DNA of 64,000 nucleotides from Oceanibaculum indicum P24 (GTDB lineage: Bacteria > Pseudomonadota > Alphaproteobacteria > Oceanibaculales > Oceanibaculaceae). The position numbers were made by a program, and so were the translations under genes. Positions 44,944-53,136 of the stretch are shown one piece after another; the stretch's first letter is position 1, and every line of letters starts with the position of its first letter. The DNA lies in NCBI RefSeq assembly GCF_000299935.1, contig NZ_AMRL01000014.1, positions 41,048 to 105,047 of the forward strand, in the 5' to 3' direction. The notes below the pieces were generated by a model, which worked only from the letters and a program-made list of their open reading frames with translations, was not told where the DNA came from and did no database searches.

Positions 44944-45959
44944 GCCGCGACGCCTTTCGGCGGGCGCTTGTCCTCCAGCCCCTGGAACTCAATGAACTTG
45001 CTCATCCAGCTCCAGACATGGTCGCCATAGGCGAAGGGCTCGAAGGCGGGCGCCCCCGCGACGGGCAGTGGCCGGATCACCGCATCGACGGCGGGTTCGT
45101 AGAAGAAGGGGACGGAGACGCGCTCCCGGTTCGGGCTGGCGACGCGGTGCTCCGTCGCCTTCACCCTGCCGCCGGTCCATCGTTCCAGCAGCTGGCCGAA
45201 ATTCACCGCCAGCCCGTCCTCGCGTGCCGGCACATCCAGCCAGTCTCCGTTTCTGGCCCCATGGCGCGCCCGCGCATGCAGCCCGCCCAGCGCATCCTGG
45301 TTCAGCAGGGTGACGAAGCCGGAATCGCAATGCGCGGTGCCGACGATGTAGCGCTTCTCCTCTCCATCGAGCACCAGCTCCGGCGCCAGTGCCACCAGCG
45401 CCTCGGGCGAGCGCGCCGGATAGCGGATGATACGCAGGGTGGAGACGCCATCGCGAAACGGTGCCTCGAAGAAATCCTCATCGAGGCCAAGGCCGCGCGC
45501 AATGGCGCGCATCAGTGCCGCGCCCACGCCGGCCATCGCCCGGTGATAGGCAGCCGCCTCGGCGCGCCAGCCGGGCAGATCGGCCTCGTCCGGCAATGGC
45601 GACGCCTCGCGCAACGGATCGTCCGGGGCGATGGCCGTTGGGTCGGCGATGTCCGGCCCCAGATCGATGCCTTCCTTGTAGGTCGGATCGCCTTCCTTCA
45701 GCGGGAAATAGCCGCGATAGACATTGGCATTGCCGGGCGCGTATTTCTGCCGCGCAAGGCGCATCCGGCCATCCCGGTCCAGCGTGAAGAAGCGCATCAT
45801 GCTGGCCCGCGCGGCCTCCCCCAGCGGCACCCCTTCGGGCAGGCCGGTCACCGTCATGAAGCCGTGCACCGTCGCCGCCTCGATGATAGCGGCATCCGTC
45901 CTGTCGCGGGCCGGGCTGGCTGGACCGAAGATCGGTGCGATATCGATGACCGGGATCAT
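44940..45959 (-). CDS. isopenicillin N synthase-type 2OG-Fe(II) oxygenase
   Basis: A 339-residue non-heme iron oxygenase. The N-terminal DIOX_N region begins MIPVIDIAPI. The double-stranded beta helix carries iron ligands H210, D212 (TAHCDSGFVTLL) and H271 (ATEHRV), and R280-x-S282 for 2-oxoglutarate. Such enzymes hydroxylate or cyclise small molecules; the substrate is not apparent. The ATG at 45959 fits the family N-terminus. It is divergent from nadK. Confidence 0.86.
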   Translation of the reverse strand: MIPVIDIAPIFGPASPARDRTDAAIIEAATVHGFMTVTGLPEGVPLGEAARASMMRFFTLDRDGRMRLARQKYAPGNANVYRGYFPLKEGDPTYKEGIDLGPDIADPTAIAPDDPLREASPLPDEADLPGWRAEAAAYHRAMAGVGAALMRAIARGLGLDEDFFEAPFRDGVSTLRIIRYPARSPEALVALAPELVLDGEEKRYIVGTAHCDSGFVTLLNQDALGGLHARARHGARNGDWLDVPAREDGLAVNFGQLLERWTGGRVKATEHRVASPNRERVSVPFFYEPAVDAVIRPLPVAGAPAFEPFAYGDHVWSWMSKFIEFQGLEDKRPPKGVAA

Positions 45960-46095
45960 GCGGGCTTCCCCTCCGCGCTGCGCATCCACCCCTGCCACCT
46001 AGGAAGCCCGCCTTGAAATCGCAAGCAAAAGCGGCGGCGACAGCCTGTTTTCATCGGTATATCCTGTCGCCCTACCGTGACCCGGAAGAACCGCA

Positions 46096-46911
46096 ATGCC
46101 GAACGACCTGCCGAAGCCCAACCCCGATCTGCCGTCCAGCGGACTGGCGGCGCGCAAGCTGTGCTTCGTCGCCGCCGAGGGGGCGGAGGCGCAGACCGCC
46201 CTGCGCGCGCTGACCGACCGTTATGGCCAGCAGCCGGCGGAGCAGGCCGACATCGTCGTGGCGCTGGGCGGCGATGGCTTCATGCTGGAAACCCTGCACC
46301 GCTTCCGCGACCGCGGCATTCCGATCTACGGCATGAACCGGGGCAGCATCGGCTTCCTGATGAACGAATATGCCGAGGAGGATCTGGCAGCCCGCATCGC
46401 CCGCGCGCAGGAGGTGACGCTGCATCCGCTGCGCATGAGTGCCGCCACCGCCGACGGCCAGGTGCATGAGGCGCTGGCGATCAACGAGGTCTCGCTGCTG
46501 CGCCAGACCCGGCAGGCGGCGAAGATCAGGGTCGATGTCGATGGCGTCACCCGCGTGGCCGAGCTGATGTGCGACGGCGTGCTGCTGGCCACCCCGGCGG
46601 GCAGCACCGCCTATAACCTGTCGGCGCATGGCCCGATCATCCCGATCGGCGCCAACCTGCTGGCGCTGACGCCGATCAGCGCCTTCCGGCCCCGGCGCTG
46701 GCGCGGCGCGCTGCTGCCGCAGGGCGCCACTGTTACCTTCACCGTGCTGGAGGCCGACAAGCGGCCGGTCAGCGCGGTGGCCGACCATACCGAGGTGCGC
46801 CGGGTGGTGCATGTCACCGTGCGCGAGGACCGCTCGGTCGGCGTGCGGCTGCTGTTCGACCCGGAGCATAATCTGGAAGAACGCATCCTGAAGGAACAGT
46901 TCGAACCCTGA
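46096..46911 (+). CDS. nadK: NAD kinase
   Basis: A 271-residue NAD kinase that makes NADP. The GGDG motif ([17 protein letters not shown]) with the catalytic aspartate, [21 protein letters not shown] and [16 protein letters not shown] follow in the usual order. The length is typical of the alphaproteobacterial enzymes. A VOC gene follows 14 bases later. Confidence 0.94.
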   Translation: MPNDLPKPNPDLPSSGLAARKLCFVAAEGAEAQTALRALTDRYGQQPAEQADIVVALGGDGFMLETLHRFRDRGIPIYGMNRGSIGFLMNEYAEEDLAARIARAQEVTLHPLRMSAATADGQVHEALAINEVSLLRQTRQAAKIRVDVDGVTRVAELMCDGVLLATPAGSTAYNLSAHGPIIPIGANLLALTPISAFRPRRWRGALLPQGATVTFTVLEADKRPVSAVADHTEVRRVVHVTVREDRSVGVRLLFDPEHNLEERILKEQFEP

Positions 46912-46925
46912 GCGGAGGCGCCGCC

Positions 46926-47294
46926 ATGCTGGGCCATCTCTCCTTCGGCGTCACCGACCTCGACCGCGCCATCACCTTCTACGATCCGGTAATGGCGGCG
47001 CTCGGCCATGTCCGGCTGTGGCAGAATGAGCGCGGCGCCGGCTATGGTCCGCCCGGCGGGAATGACCGGCTGGCGCTGTTCCTGCGGCCCGGCGCACACC
47101 CGCCCGGCGAGGGCTTCCACCTGGCCTTCAGGGCGGAGAGCCGCGATGCGGTGGACGCCTTCCACAAGGCGGCCCTGGCGCATGGCGGCACCGACCTTGG
47201 CGCGCCCGGCCTGCGCCCGCACTACAGCCCGACCTACTACGCCGCCTTCGTCACCGACCCCGAGGGCTGGAAGCTGGAAGCGGTGTTTCAGTAG
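46926..47294 (+). CDS. VOC-family protein
   Basis: A 122-residue VOC/glyoxalase-like protein (LGHLSFGVTDLDRAITFYDPVMAALG at the N-terminus, FHLAFRAESRDAVDAFHKAALAHGG in the middle and YAAFVTDPEGWKLEAVFQ at the end). This is the short YP_-type glyoxalase-like group that lacks a clear enzyme assignment. It closely follows nadK and may be cotranscribed. Confidence 0.83.
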   Translation: MLGHLSFGVTDLDRAITFYDPVMAALGHVRLWQNERGAGYGPPGGNDRLALFLRPGAHPPGEGFHLAFRAESRDAVDAFHKAALAHGGTDLGAPGLRPHYSPTYYAAFVTDPEGWKLEAVFQ

Positions 47295-47335
47295 GGACAC
47301 GGTCGTATAGCGCACGGGCATCTCGGCCACTCCGA

Positions 47336-47437
47336 CCGTCATTCCCGCACTTGTTGCGGGAATCCACGTCTCGGCATGCTCCCTGCCGCCCGTGCGGGCT
47401 GCACCCTGGACCCCCGGCACAAGACCGGGGGTGACGG
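47336..47437. repeat. dispersed paired-hairpin repeat, type A (copy 8)
   Basis: The left hairpin is ATTCCCGCA/TGCGGGAAT and the right ACCCCCGGC/ACCGGGGGT, so the two arm types are swapped compared with copies 4 and 9. The inner part is diverged (CACGTCTCGGCATGCTCCC). It runs from CCGTCA to TGACGG. Confidence 0.85.
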
Positions 47438-47512
47438 AAAGAGCAATGGCAACCGCCAATGCGCCGGCCATTCTCGCTGCCCAATTCCCGTCGCCATCTT
47501 GCCCCGCCCCTC

Positions 47513-47535
47513 ATGCTTGCATATATTGCTAGCAT
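47513..47535 (+). promoter_or_regulatory. hicAB operator, palindrome overlapping the hicA start
   Basis: The 23-bp dyad has arms ATGCT-T-GCA and TGC-T-AGCAT around TATAT. Only the two single T positions break the symmetry. It covers the A and T of the hicA start codon. HicB antitoxins with a DNA-binding tail commonly repress their own operon, so this is the likely binding site. Confidence 0.6.
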
Positions 47536-47788
47536 GAACAGCAAGCAGCGGAAGACCCTGGCGGCGGTGTTCCGGGAACCGGTGGCAGGCACCATCGCCT
47601 GGACCGACATCGAGAGCTTGCTGCTGGCGGCGGGTGCCAGCCTGATCGAGGGATCGGGCTCGCGCGTGCGCTTCCACAAGGATGGCGAGGTGGAGAGTTT
47701 CCACCGCCCGCATCCCGCCAAGGAAGCAAAGCGCTATCAGGTGCGCGCCGCGCGGGATTTTCTGGAGAGGATCGGGGTCAGGCCATGA
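47534..47788 (+). CDS. hicA: HicA-type toxin
   Basis: An 84-residue HicA-family protein, a small mRNA interferase with a double-stranded RNA-binding fold. The segment WTDIESLLLAAGASLIEGSGSRVRF and FHRPHPAKEAKRYQVRAARDFLERIGV match the family. The canonical catalytic His of the GxHxxF motif is replaced here (GSRVRF, S43), as in one common HicA subgroup, so HRPHP may supply the active histidine. The stop overlaps the hicB start (ATGA). Confidence 0.85.
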   Translation: MNSKQRKTLAAVFREPVAGTIAWTDIESLLLAAGASLIEGSGSRVRFHKDGEVESFHRPHPAKEAKRYQVRAARDFLERIGVRP

Positions 47789-48120
47789 CCAACGCCATGC
47801 GCTACAAGGGCTATACCGCCCGCATCGACTATGACGACGAGGACGCGATCTTCACCGGGCGCCTCCTCGGCATCCGCGATGGCGTTGGCTTCCACGGCGA
47901 GACAGTCGAGGAGCTGCGCGCCGCCTTCCGCGAGGCCGTGGAGGATTACATCGAGACCTGTGCGAAGATCGGCAAGTCGCCGCAGAAGCCCTATTCCGGG
48001 CGCATGATGTTCCGCACCAGCCCCGAGGTGCATGAGCAGGCGGCCCGCGCGGCGGAGCTGGCCGGCAAGAGCCTGAACCAGTGGGCCGAGGAAGTGCTGG
48101 CCGAAGCCGCGCGGAAATAA
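47785..48120 (+). CDS. hicB: HicB-type antitoxin
   Basis: A 111-residue antitoxin. The N-terminal partial RNase H-like HicB domain reads YKGYTARIDYDDEDAIFTGRLLGIRD and FHGETVEELRAAFREAVEDY. The C-terminal ribbon-helix-helix (about 75-108; MFRTSPEVHEQAARAAELAGKSLNQWAEEVL) binds DNA. It should neutralise HicA and repress the operon through the palindrome at 47513. Confidence 0.9.
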   Translation: MTNAMRYKGYTARIDYDDEDAIFTGRLLGIRDGVGFHGETVEELRAAFREAVEDYIETCAKIGKSPQKPYSGRMMFRTSPEVHEQAARAAELAGKSLNQWAEEVLAEAARK

Positions 48121-48235
48121 GCCGCTCCACCTCCCCCTGCGCCATCCTGCCGCTTGCGCTGCATCTGCTTGCGCTGGGATGCGGCATCCGGCATGCTCGC
48201 GCCCCTCATTATTACCGGATAAGACTGGACGGATC

Positions 48236-49834
48236 ATGACCAAGGAGCGGGTCTATCTCTACGACTCCACGCTCCGCGATGGCGGACAGACGCAAGGCGT
48301 GGATTTCTCCGTGCCGGACAAGATTGCGATTGCCCGCGCGCTTGACCGTCTGGGCATCGATTATGTCGAGGGCGGCTGGCCCGGCGCCAACCCGACCGAC
48401 GACGCCTTCTTCGCCGCGCCGCCGAAGCTTTCCCGCGCGCGCCTGTCCGCCTTCGGCATGACCCGCCGGCCCGGCCGCTCGGCAGCCAACGATCCCGGCC
48501 TGATGGCAGTGCTGAACAGCGGCGCCAAGTCGGTCTGCCTGGTCGGCAAGACCTGGGACTTCCACGTCACCACGGCGCTGAGCTGCACGCTGGAGGAAAA
48601 TCTGGAGATGATCGCCGACAGCCTGAAGCTGGCGGCGGAGCGTACCGAGGAAGTCATGTTCGACTGCGAGCATTTCTTCGATGGCTACAAGGCGAACCCG
48701 GAGTTCGCGCTGGCCTGCGCCAAGACGGCCTATGAGGCCGGGGCGCGCTGGATCGTGCTGTGCGATACCAATGGTGGCACCCTGCCGCACGAGATCGAGG
48801 CCATCGTCGCCGAGGTGGCGAAGCATGTGCCGGGCGACCGGCTGGGCATCCACTGCCATAACGACACCGAGAATGCGGTGGCCAACAGCCTGGCCGCCGT
48901 GCGTGCCGGCGCGCGGCAGGTGCAGGGCACGCTGAATGGGCTGGGAGAGCGCTGCGGCAACGCCAATCTGGTCTCGCTGATCCCCAGCCTGACGGTGAAG
49001 ATGGGCTTCGATGTCGGCATTGGCGAGGACGGGCTGAAGCACCTGCGCGAGGTCTCGCGCATGCTGGACGAGCGGCTGAACCGCCAGCCCAACCGGCAGC
49101 AGCCCTATGTCGGCGAATCGGCCTTCGCGCACAAGGGCGGGCTGCATGTCTCGGCCATCGAGAAGGACCCGCGCTCCTACGAGCATATCGACCCGTCCCT
49201 AGTCGGCAATGCCCGCCATGTCGTGGTGTCGGATCAGGCCGGCCGCTCCAACATCCTGGCGCGCTTCCGCGAGATCGGCTTCGAGGTCGATCCCAAGGAC
49301 CCGAAGGTGAACCGGCTGGTCGAGATCGTGAAGGAACGCGAGTTCGAGGGCTATGCCTATGACGGCGCGGAAGCCAGCTTCGAGCTGCTGGCCCGGCGCA
49401 CGCTGGAGCATGTGCCGGACTTCTTCGATCTGCAGCGCTTCCGGGTGATGGACGAACGGCGCTTCAACGCGCGCGGCAAGCTGGTGACCGAGGCGGAGGC
49501 GACCGTGTCCGTGCTGATCGGCAACGAGACGCGGCACGAGGTGGCGCTCGGCAACGGCCCGGTGAACGCCTTCGACAATGCGCTGCGCAAGGCGCTGGTA
49601 ACGGCCTATCCCGGCCTCGAAAAGCTGCAGCTGGTGGACTACAAGGTCCGCATCCTGACGCCGAATGACGGCACCCGCGCGATCACCCGCGTGATGATCG
49701 AATCCGAGGATGAGGACGGCACGCGCTGGACCACGGTCGGCGTCTCGCCAAACATCCTCGACGCCTCGGTCGATGCGCTGTCCGACAGCATCACCTACAA
49801 GCTGATGCGCGACGGCATCCGCCCGGCGGCGTGA
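48236..49834 (+). CDS. cimA: (R)-citramalate synthase CimA
   Basis: A 532-residue enzyme of the isopropylmalate synthase superfamily. YDSTLRDGGQTQGVDFSV is the HMGL-like active-site start, HCHNDTENAVANS a metal-binding segment, GERCGNANL the family signature. A C-terminal regulatory LeuA dimer domain covers about 395-530. It condenses pyruvate and acetyl-CoA to citramalate, giving isoleucine without threonine. Length favours CimA over LeuA-type homocitrate synthase. Confidence 0.9.
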   Translation: MTKERVYLYDSTLRDGGQTQGVDFSVPDKIAIARALDRLGIDYVEGGWPGANPTDDAFFAAPPKLSRARLSAFGMTRRPGRSAANDPGLMAVLNSGAKSVCLVGKTWDFHVTTALSCTLEENLEMIADSLKLAAERTEEVMFDCEHFFDGYKANPEFALACAKTAYEAGARWIVLCDTNGGTLPHEIEAIVAEVAKHVPGDRLGIHCHNDTENAVANSLAAVRAGARQVQGTLNGLGERCGNANLVSLIPSLTVKMGFDVGIGEDGLKHLREVSRMLDERLNRQPNRQQPYVGESAFAHKGGLHVSAIEKDPRSYEHIDPSLVGNARHVVVSDQAGRSNILARFREIGFEVDPKDPKVNRLVEIVKEREFEGYAYDGAEASFELLARRTLEHVPDFFDLQRFRVMDERRFNARGKLVTEAEATVSVLIGNETRHEVALGNGPVNAFDNALRKALVTAYPGLEKLQLVDYKVRILTPNDGTRAITRVMIESEDEDGTRWTTVGVSPNILDASVDALSDSITYKLMRDGIRPAA

Positions 49835-49848
49835 CAGAGCCAGCGGCC

Positions 49849-50580
49849 ATGAGCACACCTATCGTCATTCTGGTGCGCCCGCAGCTGGGCGAGAATATCG
49901 GAATGGCCGCGCGCGCCATGCTGAATGGCGGGCTGACCGAGATGCGCCTCGTGCGCCCGCGCGACGGCTGGCCGAACGAGGCCGCCTGGGCCGCCGCCTC
50001 CGGCGCCGACCGGGTGCTCGACGAGGCGAAGCTCTATGCCACCGTCGCCGATGCCATCGCCGACCTGAACCATGTCTATGCCACCACGGCGCGCAGCCGG
50101 GCGCAGGCCAAGCCCATCGTCACCGCCCGTCAAGCCGGCGCCGAGCTGCGCGACCTGATCGCGGATACCCGGCGCTGCGGCGTGCTGTTCGGACCGGAAC
50201 GCGCGGGTCTTGAGAATGACGAGGTCGCCGCCGCCGACACGGTGCTGACCGTGCCGCTGAACCCCGACTTCACCTCGCTGAACCTGGCGCAGGCGGTCTT
50301 GCTGCTGGCCTATGAATGGTATCAGGCCGGCGATCAGACGCCGGGCCGCTATCTGGCCGGTGGCGCCGATGTGCCGGCACCCAAGGCGGAGTTCGAGAAT
50401 TTCATGGACCGGCTGGTCGCCCATCTGGAGCGCGGCGGCTTCATGACGGAGCCGCAGCTGCGCCACACGGTCACGCGCAATCTGCGCAACCTGTTCCAGC
50501 GCGCCGCGCCCACAGAGCAGGAGCTGCGCACGCTGCATGGCGCCGTGAAGGCGCTGACCAAGGCGGGAACGCCGGAGTAG
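49849..50580 (+). CDS. trmJ: tRNA (Cm32/Um32) methyltransferase TrmJ
   Basis: A 243-residue SPOUT (SpoU) RNA 2'-O-methyltransferase. VILVRPQLGENIGMAARAMLNGGL is motif 1, GVLFGPERAGLENDEV motif 2, and LNPDFTSLNLAQAVLLLAYE motif 3, with a helical tail typical of TrmJ. It methylates position 32 of the tRNA anticodon loop. The ATG at 49849 was chosen; a GTG at 49831 overlapping the cimA stop (GTGA) is possible. It is probably cotranscribed with cimA. Confidence 0.88.
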   Translation: MSTPIVILVRPQLGENIGMAARAMLNGGLTEMRLVRPRDGWPNEAAWAAASGADRVLDEAKLYATVADAIADLNHVYATTARSRAQAKPIVTARQAGAELRDLIADTRRCGVLFGPERAGLENDEVAAADTVLTVPLNPDFTSLNLAQAVLLLAYEWYQAGDQTPGRYLAGGADVPAPKAEFENFMDRLVAHLERGGFMTEPQLRHTVTRNLRNLFQRAAPTEQELRTLHGAVKALTKAGTPE

Positions 50581-50636
50581 GACGCTCCAGCGCCCTTCTG
50601 CCCTTCTAGACGCCCAGACCGGGCCATACACTCTAC

Positions 50637-50738
50637 CCGTCACCCCCGCACTTGTTGCGGGGGTCCAGGCTTCCGCTTACTGGATCGTTGGTCGAGTTTG
50701 CTGAACCCTGGATTCCCGGGACAAGCCCGGGAATGACG
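50637..50738. repeat. dispersed paired-hairpin repeat, type A (copy 9)
   Basis: Left arms ACCCCCGCA/TGCGGGGGT, inner CTTCCGCTTACTGGATCG, right arms ATTCCCGGG/CCCGGGAAT. It lies between convergent trmJ and hyuB. Confidence 0.9.
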
Positions 50739-50755
50739 ATGAAAGAAAGTGAAAC

Positions 50756-52525
50756 CTACCGTCCCGCCCGCAATTGCGCCGTGGCGGCCTCATCCACCGC
50801 GCCGGCGGAGGTCAGCGCCACGGCAAAGCGGCGCTCCGCCTCGGCGGAGGTGTAATAGCCGCGCTGCACGTCATGGGCGACGTCTTCGGGATCGCGCTGC
50901 ATCGGGTCGCCATAGCCGCCACCGCCCGGCGTCGTCACCTCGACGCTGTCGCCTTCCGCGATGCGGATATCCTGGTCCTTGCTGAGATGCGGCGGATCAT
51001 AGACGCGGCCATCGGCATAGCGGATGCGCACGGCGTTGCGGCCGCCCTCCTCGCCGCCGCGCGCGCCGTTCGGGCCGGTGCGGCCATGATCCATGACGAA
51101 GCTGGCCCGCGCCTGCCCGCGCGCGATGCGGACCTTGTAGTTCACGCCGAAGCCGCCGCGATGCGCCCCCGCCCCGCCGGAGCCCTCGGCCAGCGAATAT
51201 TCCTCGAACAGGATGGGGTAACGCTGCTCCACCACCTCCAGCGGCGTGGTCTTGGAAATGCCGATGGTCGAGCAGCCGTTCGACAGCCCGTCCACCTCCA
51301 GCGAACCGCCATAGCCGCCGCCGGAAATCAGGTAGAGCACGTAATTCTTACCGGTCGCCGGATCATGGCCGCCCAGCGCGAAATTGCCGCTGGTGCCGGC
51401 CGGCGCGCCGAACAGCCGGTCGGGGATCGCCTGCGCGATGGCGTCGAACACGGCCTCGGCGATGCGCTGCGAGACCTCCGCCGCGCAGCCGGAGACGGGG
51501 CGCGGGTATTTCGCATAGAGGAAGGTGCCGTCCGGGTCGGCGATGTGCAGCGGCGCGAAGGTGCCGGCATTGATCGGCACGTCCGGGAAGATGTGCTTCA
51601 TCGCCAGATAGATCGAGGATTTGGTGGTCGCCAGCACGCTGTTCATCGGCCCCTGGCAGGGCGGGGAGGAACCGGCCATGTCGAAATGCAGGTCGGTGCC
51701 TTCCTTGCGGACCTTCATCACGATCTTCAGCGGCTCGTCCACCACGCCGTCGCTATCGACATAGGCGGTGCCTTCATAGGTGCCGTCCGGGATGGTGGCG
51801 ATCTTCGCACGCATCTGCTGCTCGGCGCGGGATTTCAGTTCGACGATGGCGGCGTCCACCGTATCCGCCCCATAGCGGTCGAGCAGCGCGCTCAGCCGCC
51901 GGTCGCCGACCGCCAAGGCAGCGGCCTGCGCCTTCACGTCGCCGATGCGCTGGTCGGCAATGCGGATGTTGGAGAAGATGATGGAGAGGATTTCCTCATC
52001 GATCTCGCCCTGCTTGAACAACTTGACGGGCGGCAGGCGCAGGCCTTCCTGCTCCACCTCGGTCGCCTTGGCGGAAAAGCCGCCCGGCACCATGCCGCCG
52101 AAATCCGGCCAGTGTCCGGTATTGGCCAGCCAGGCCCAGAGCTGCCCCTTGTAGAAGAAGGGGCGCACGAACTTCACATCCATCAGATGCGTGCCGCCCA
52201 GATAGGGGTCGTTCACGATATAGACGTCGCCCGGCTGCGGGTTGCGGGCGCGCTGGATGACGGCCTGGGTGGAGAACTGCATGGTGCCGACGAACACCGG
52301 CAGGCCGGTATCGCCCTGGGCGATCAGCTCCCCCGTCTCCCGCCGGTAGATGCCGTCGGAGCGGTCCAGCGTCTCCGAGATCACCGGCGAGAAGGCGGCG
52401 CGCTGGAACGCCAGGTCCATCTCGTTGCAGACCTGCTGCAGCCCGGCCTGGATGACGGTCAGCGTAACCGGGTCGAGGGCACCGGCATCGGTTGCTGCGG
52501 TCGGTGTCGCCATCTGCGTGCTCAT
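50756..52525 (-). CDS. hyuB: hydantoinase B/oxoprolinase subunit
   Basis: A 589-residue HyuB-type subunit (Hydantoinase_B family). LDPVTLTVIQAGLQQVCNEMDLAFQRAAFSPVISETLD begins the domain, and GDVYIVNDPYLGGTHLMDV and the C-terminal VTTPGGGGYGDP are signatures. With HyuA it opens hydantoin or 5-oxoproline-like rings with ATP. It is separated from the upstream orf and hyuA by about 240 bases carrying two repeat elements. Confidence 0.9.
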   Translation of the reverse strand: MSTQMATPTAATDAGALDPVTLTVIQAGLQQVCNEMDLAFQRAAFSPVISETLDRSDGIYRRETGELIAQGDTGLPVFVGTMQFSTQAVIQRARNPQPGDVYIVNDPYLGGTHLMDVKFVRPFFYKGQLWAWLANTGHWPDFGGMVPGGFSAKATEVEQEGLRLPPVKLFKQGEIDEEILSIIFSNIRIADQRIGDVKAQAAALAVGDRRLSALLDRYGADTVDAAIVELKSRAEQQMRAKIATIPDGTYEGTAYVDSDGVVDEPLKIVMKVRKEGTDLHFDMAGSSPPCQGPMNSVLATTKSSIYLAMKHIFPDVPINAGTFAPLHIADPDGTFLYAKYPRPVSGCAAEVSQRIAEAVFDAIAQAIPDRLFGAPAGTSGNFALGGHDPATGKNYVLYLISGGGYGGSLEVDGLSNGCSTIGISKTTPLEVVEQRYPILFEEYSLAEGSGGAGAHRGGFGVNYKVRIARGQARASFVMDHGRTGPNGARGGEEGGRNAVRIRYADGRVYDPPHLSKDQDIRIAEGDSVEVTTPGGGGYGDPMQRDPEDVAHDVQRGYYTSAEAERRFAVALTSAGAVDEAATAQLRAGR

Positions 52526-52554
52526 GCCTGTTGCTCCTGTGCCATCCCGTTCCC

Positions 52555-52593
52555 CCCTCACCCAGCTCCGGCTAAGGGCTACGCCCTAAGCCT
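52555..52593. repeat. second dispersed repeat family, short copy
   Basis: These 39 bases are identical to 55911-55949 (start CCCTCACCCAGCTCCGG, end CGCCCTAAGCCT). AGGGCTACGCCCT inside is a small hairpin. Confidence 0.8.
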
Positions 52594-52619
52594 GCGCGTC
52601 ACCTGCCCTCTACCTCCAT

Positions 52620-52720
52620 CCGTCACCCCCGCATTTATTGCGGGGGTCCAGGCTTCGGCTTGCTGGATATCCGCCGAGCAGGCTGAACCCTGGATTCCCG
52701 GCACAAGGCCGGGAATGACG
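52620..52720. repeat. dispersed paired-hairpin repeat, type A (copy 10)
   Basis: Left arms ACCCCCGCA/TGCGGGGGT with loop TTTAT, inner CTTCGGCTTGCTGGATATCC, right arms ATTCCCGGC/GCCGGGAAT. It sits inside the hydantoinase cluster, between the 122-residue ORF and hyuB. Confidence 0.9.
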
Positions 52721-52767
52721 ATGAGAAAAGGGGCACCGTGAGTCGTCAAAATTATTCAACATCCACC

Positions 52768-53136
52768 CTACTCCAGCGCCGGTTTCAACTCGGCGTCGAA
52801 CTGCGCCAGCGCGTCGCGGGCCAGCGCCGAATCACAGCCAGCCGCAGCCAGCGTGGCGCGCGCGTCGGAGATCAGCACCAACCGGGTGGCGGTGCCCATT
52901 CCACCGCCGATCTCGGCATCGATGGCCGCCCCGACCTTGTTCGCCACCGAGGGGCTCATCTCCAGCCCGCCGCACAGCTTCGCCGCCTCGAAGGACAGGT
53001 GCAGTTCTGTAAAGCGCGGCGCCAGCGGATGGTCCGCCGGGTCCGGCGGCGGCGAGATCAGCGTCGCCGCCAGCGCCCCGCAGGCCAGCAGGATGAAGGC
53101 GATCGCTGCCCAGCTGACCGGGCTTAAACTCCTCAT
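52768..53136 (-). CDS. membrane-anchored small protein in hydantoinase operon
   Basis: A 122-residue protein with one N-terminal hydrophobic segment (residues 7-27, WAAIAFILLACGALAATLI) that is an anchor or uncleaved signal. The rest is soluble and helical, with two cysteines (KLCGG, AGCDSA). I know no family. Its ATG overlaps the hyuA stop (ATGA), so its translation depends on hyuA, which implies a linked function at the membrane. Confidence 0.7.
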   Translation of the reverse strand: MRSLSPVSWAAIAFILLACGALAATLISPPPDPADHPLAPRFTELHLSFEAAKLCGGLEMSPSVANKVGAAIDAEIGGGMGTATRLVLISDARATLAAAGCDSALARDALAQFDAELKPALE

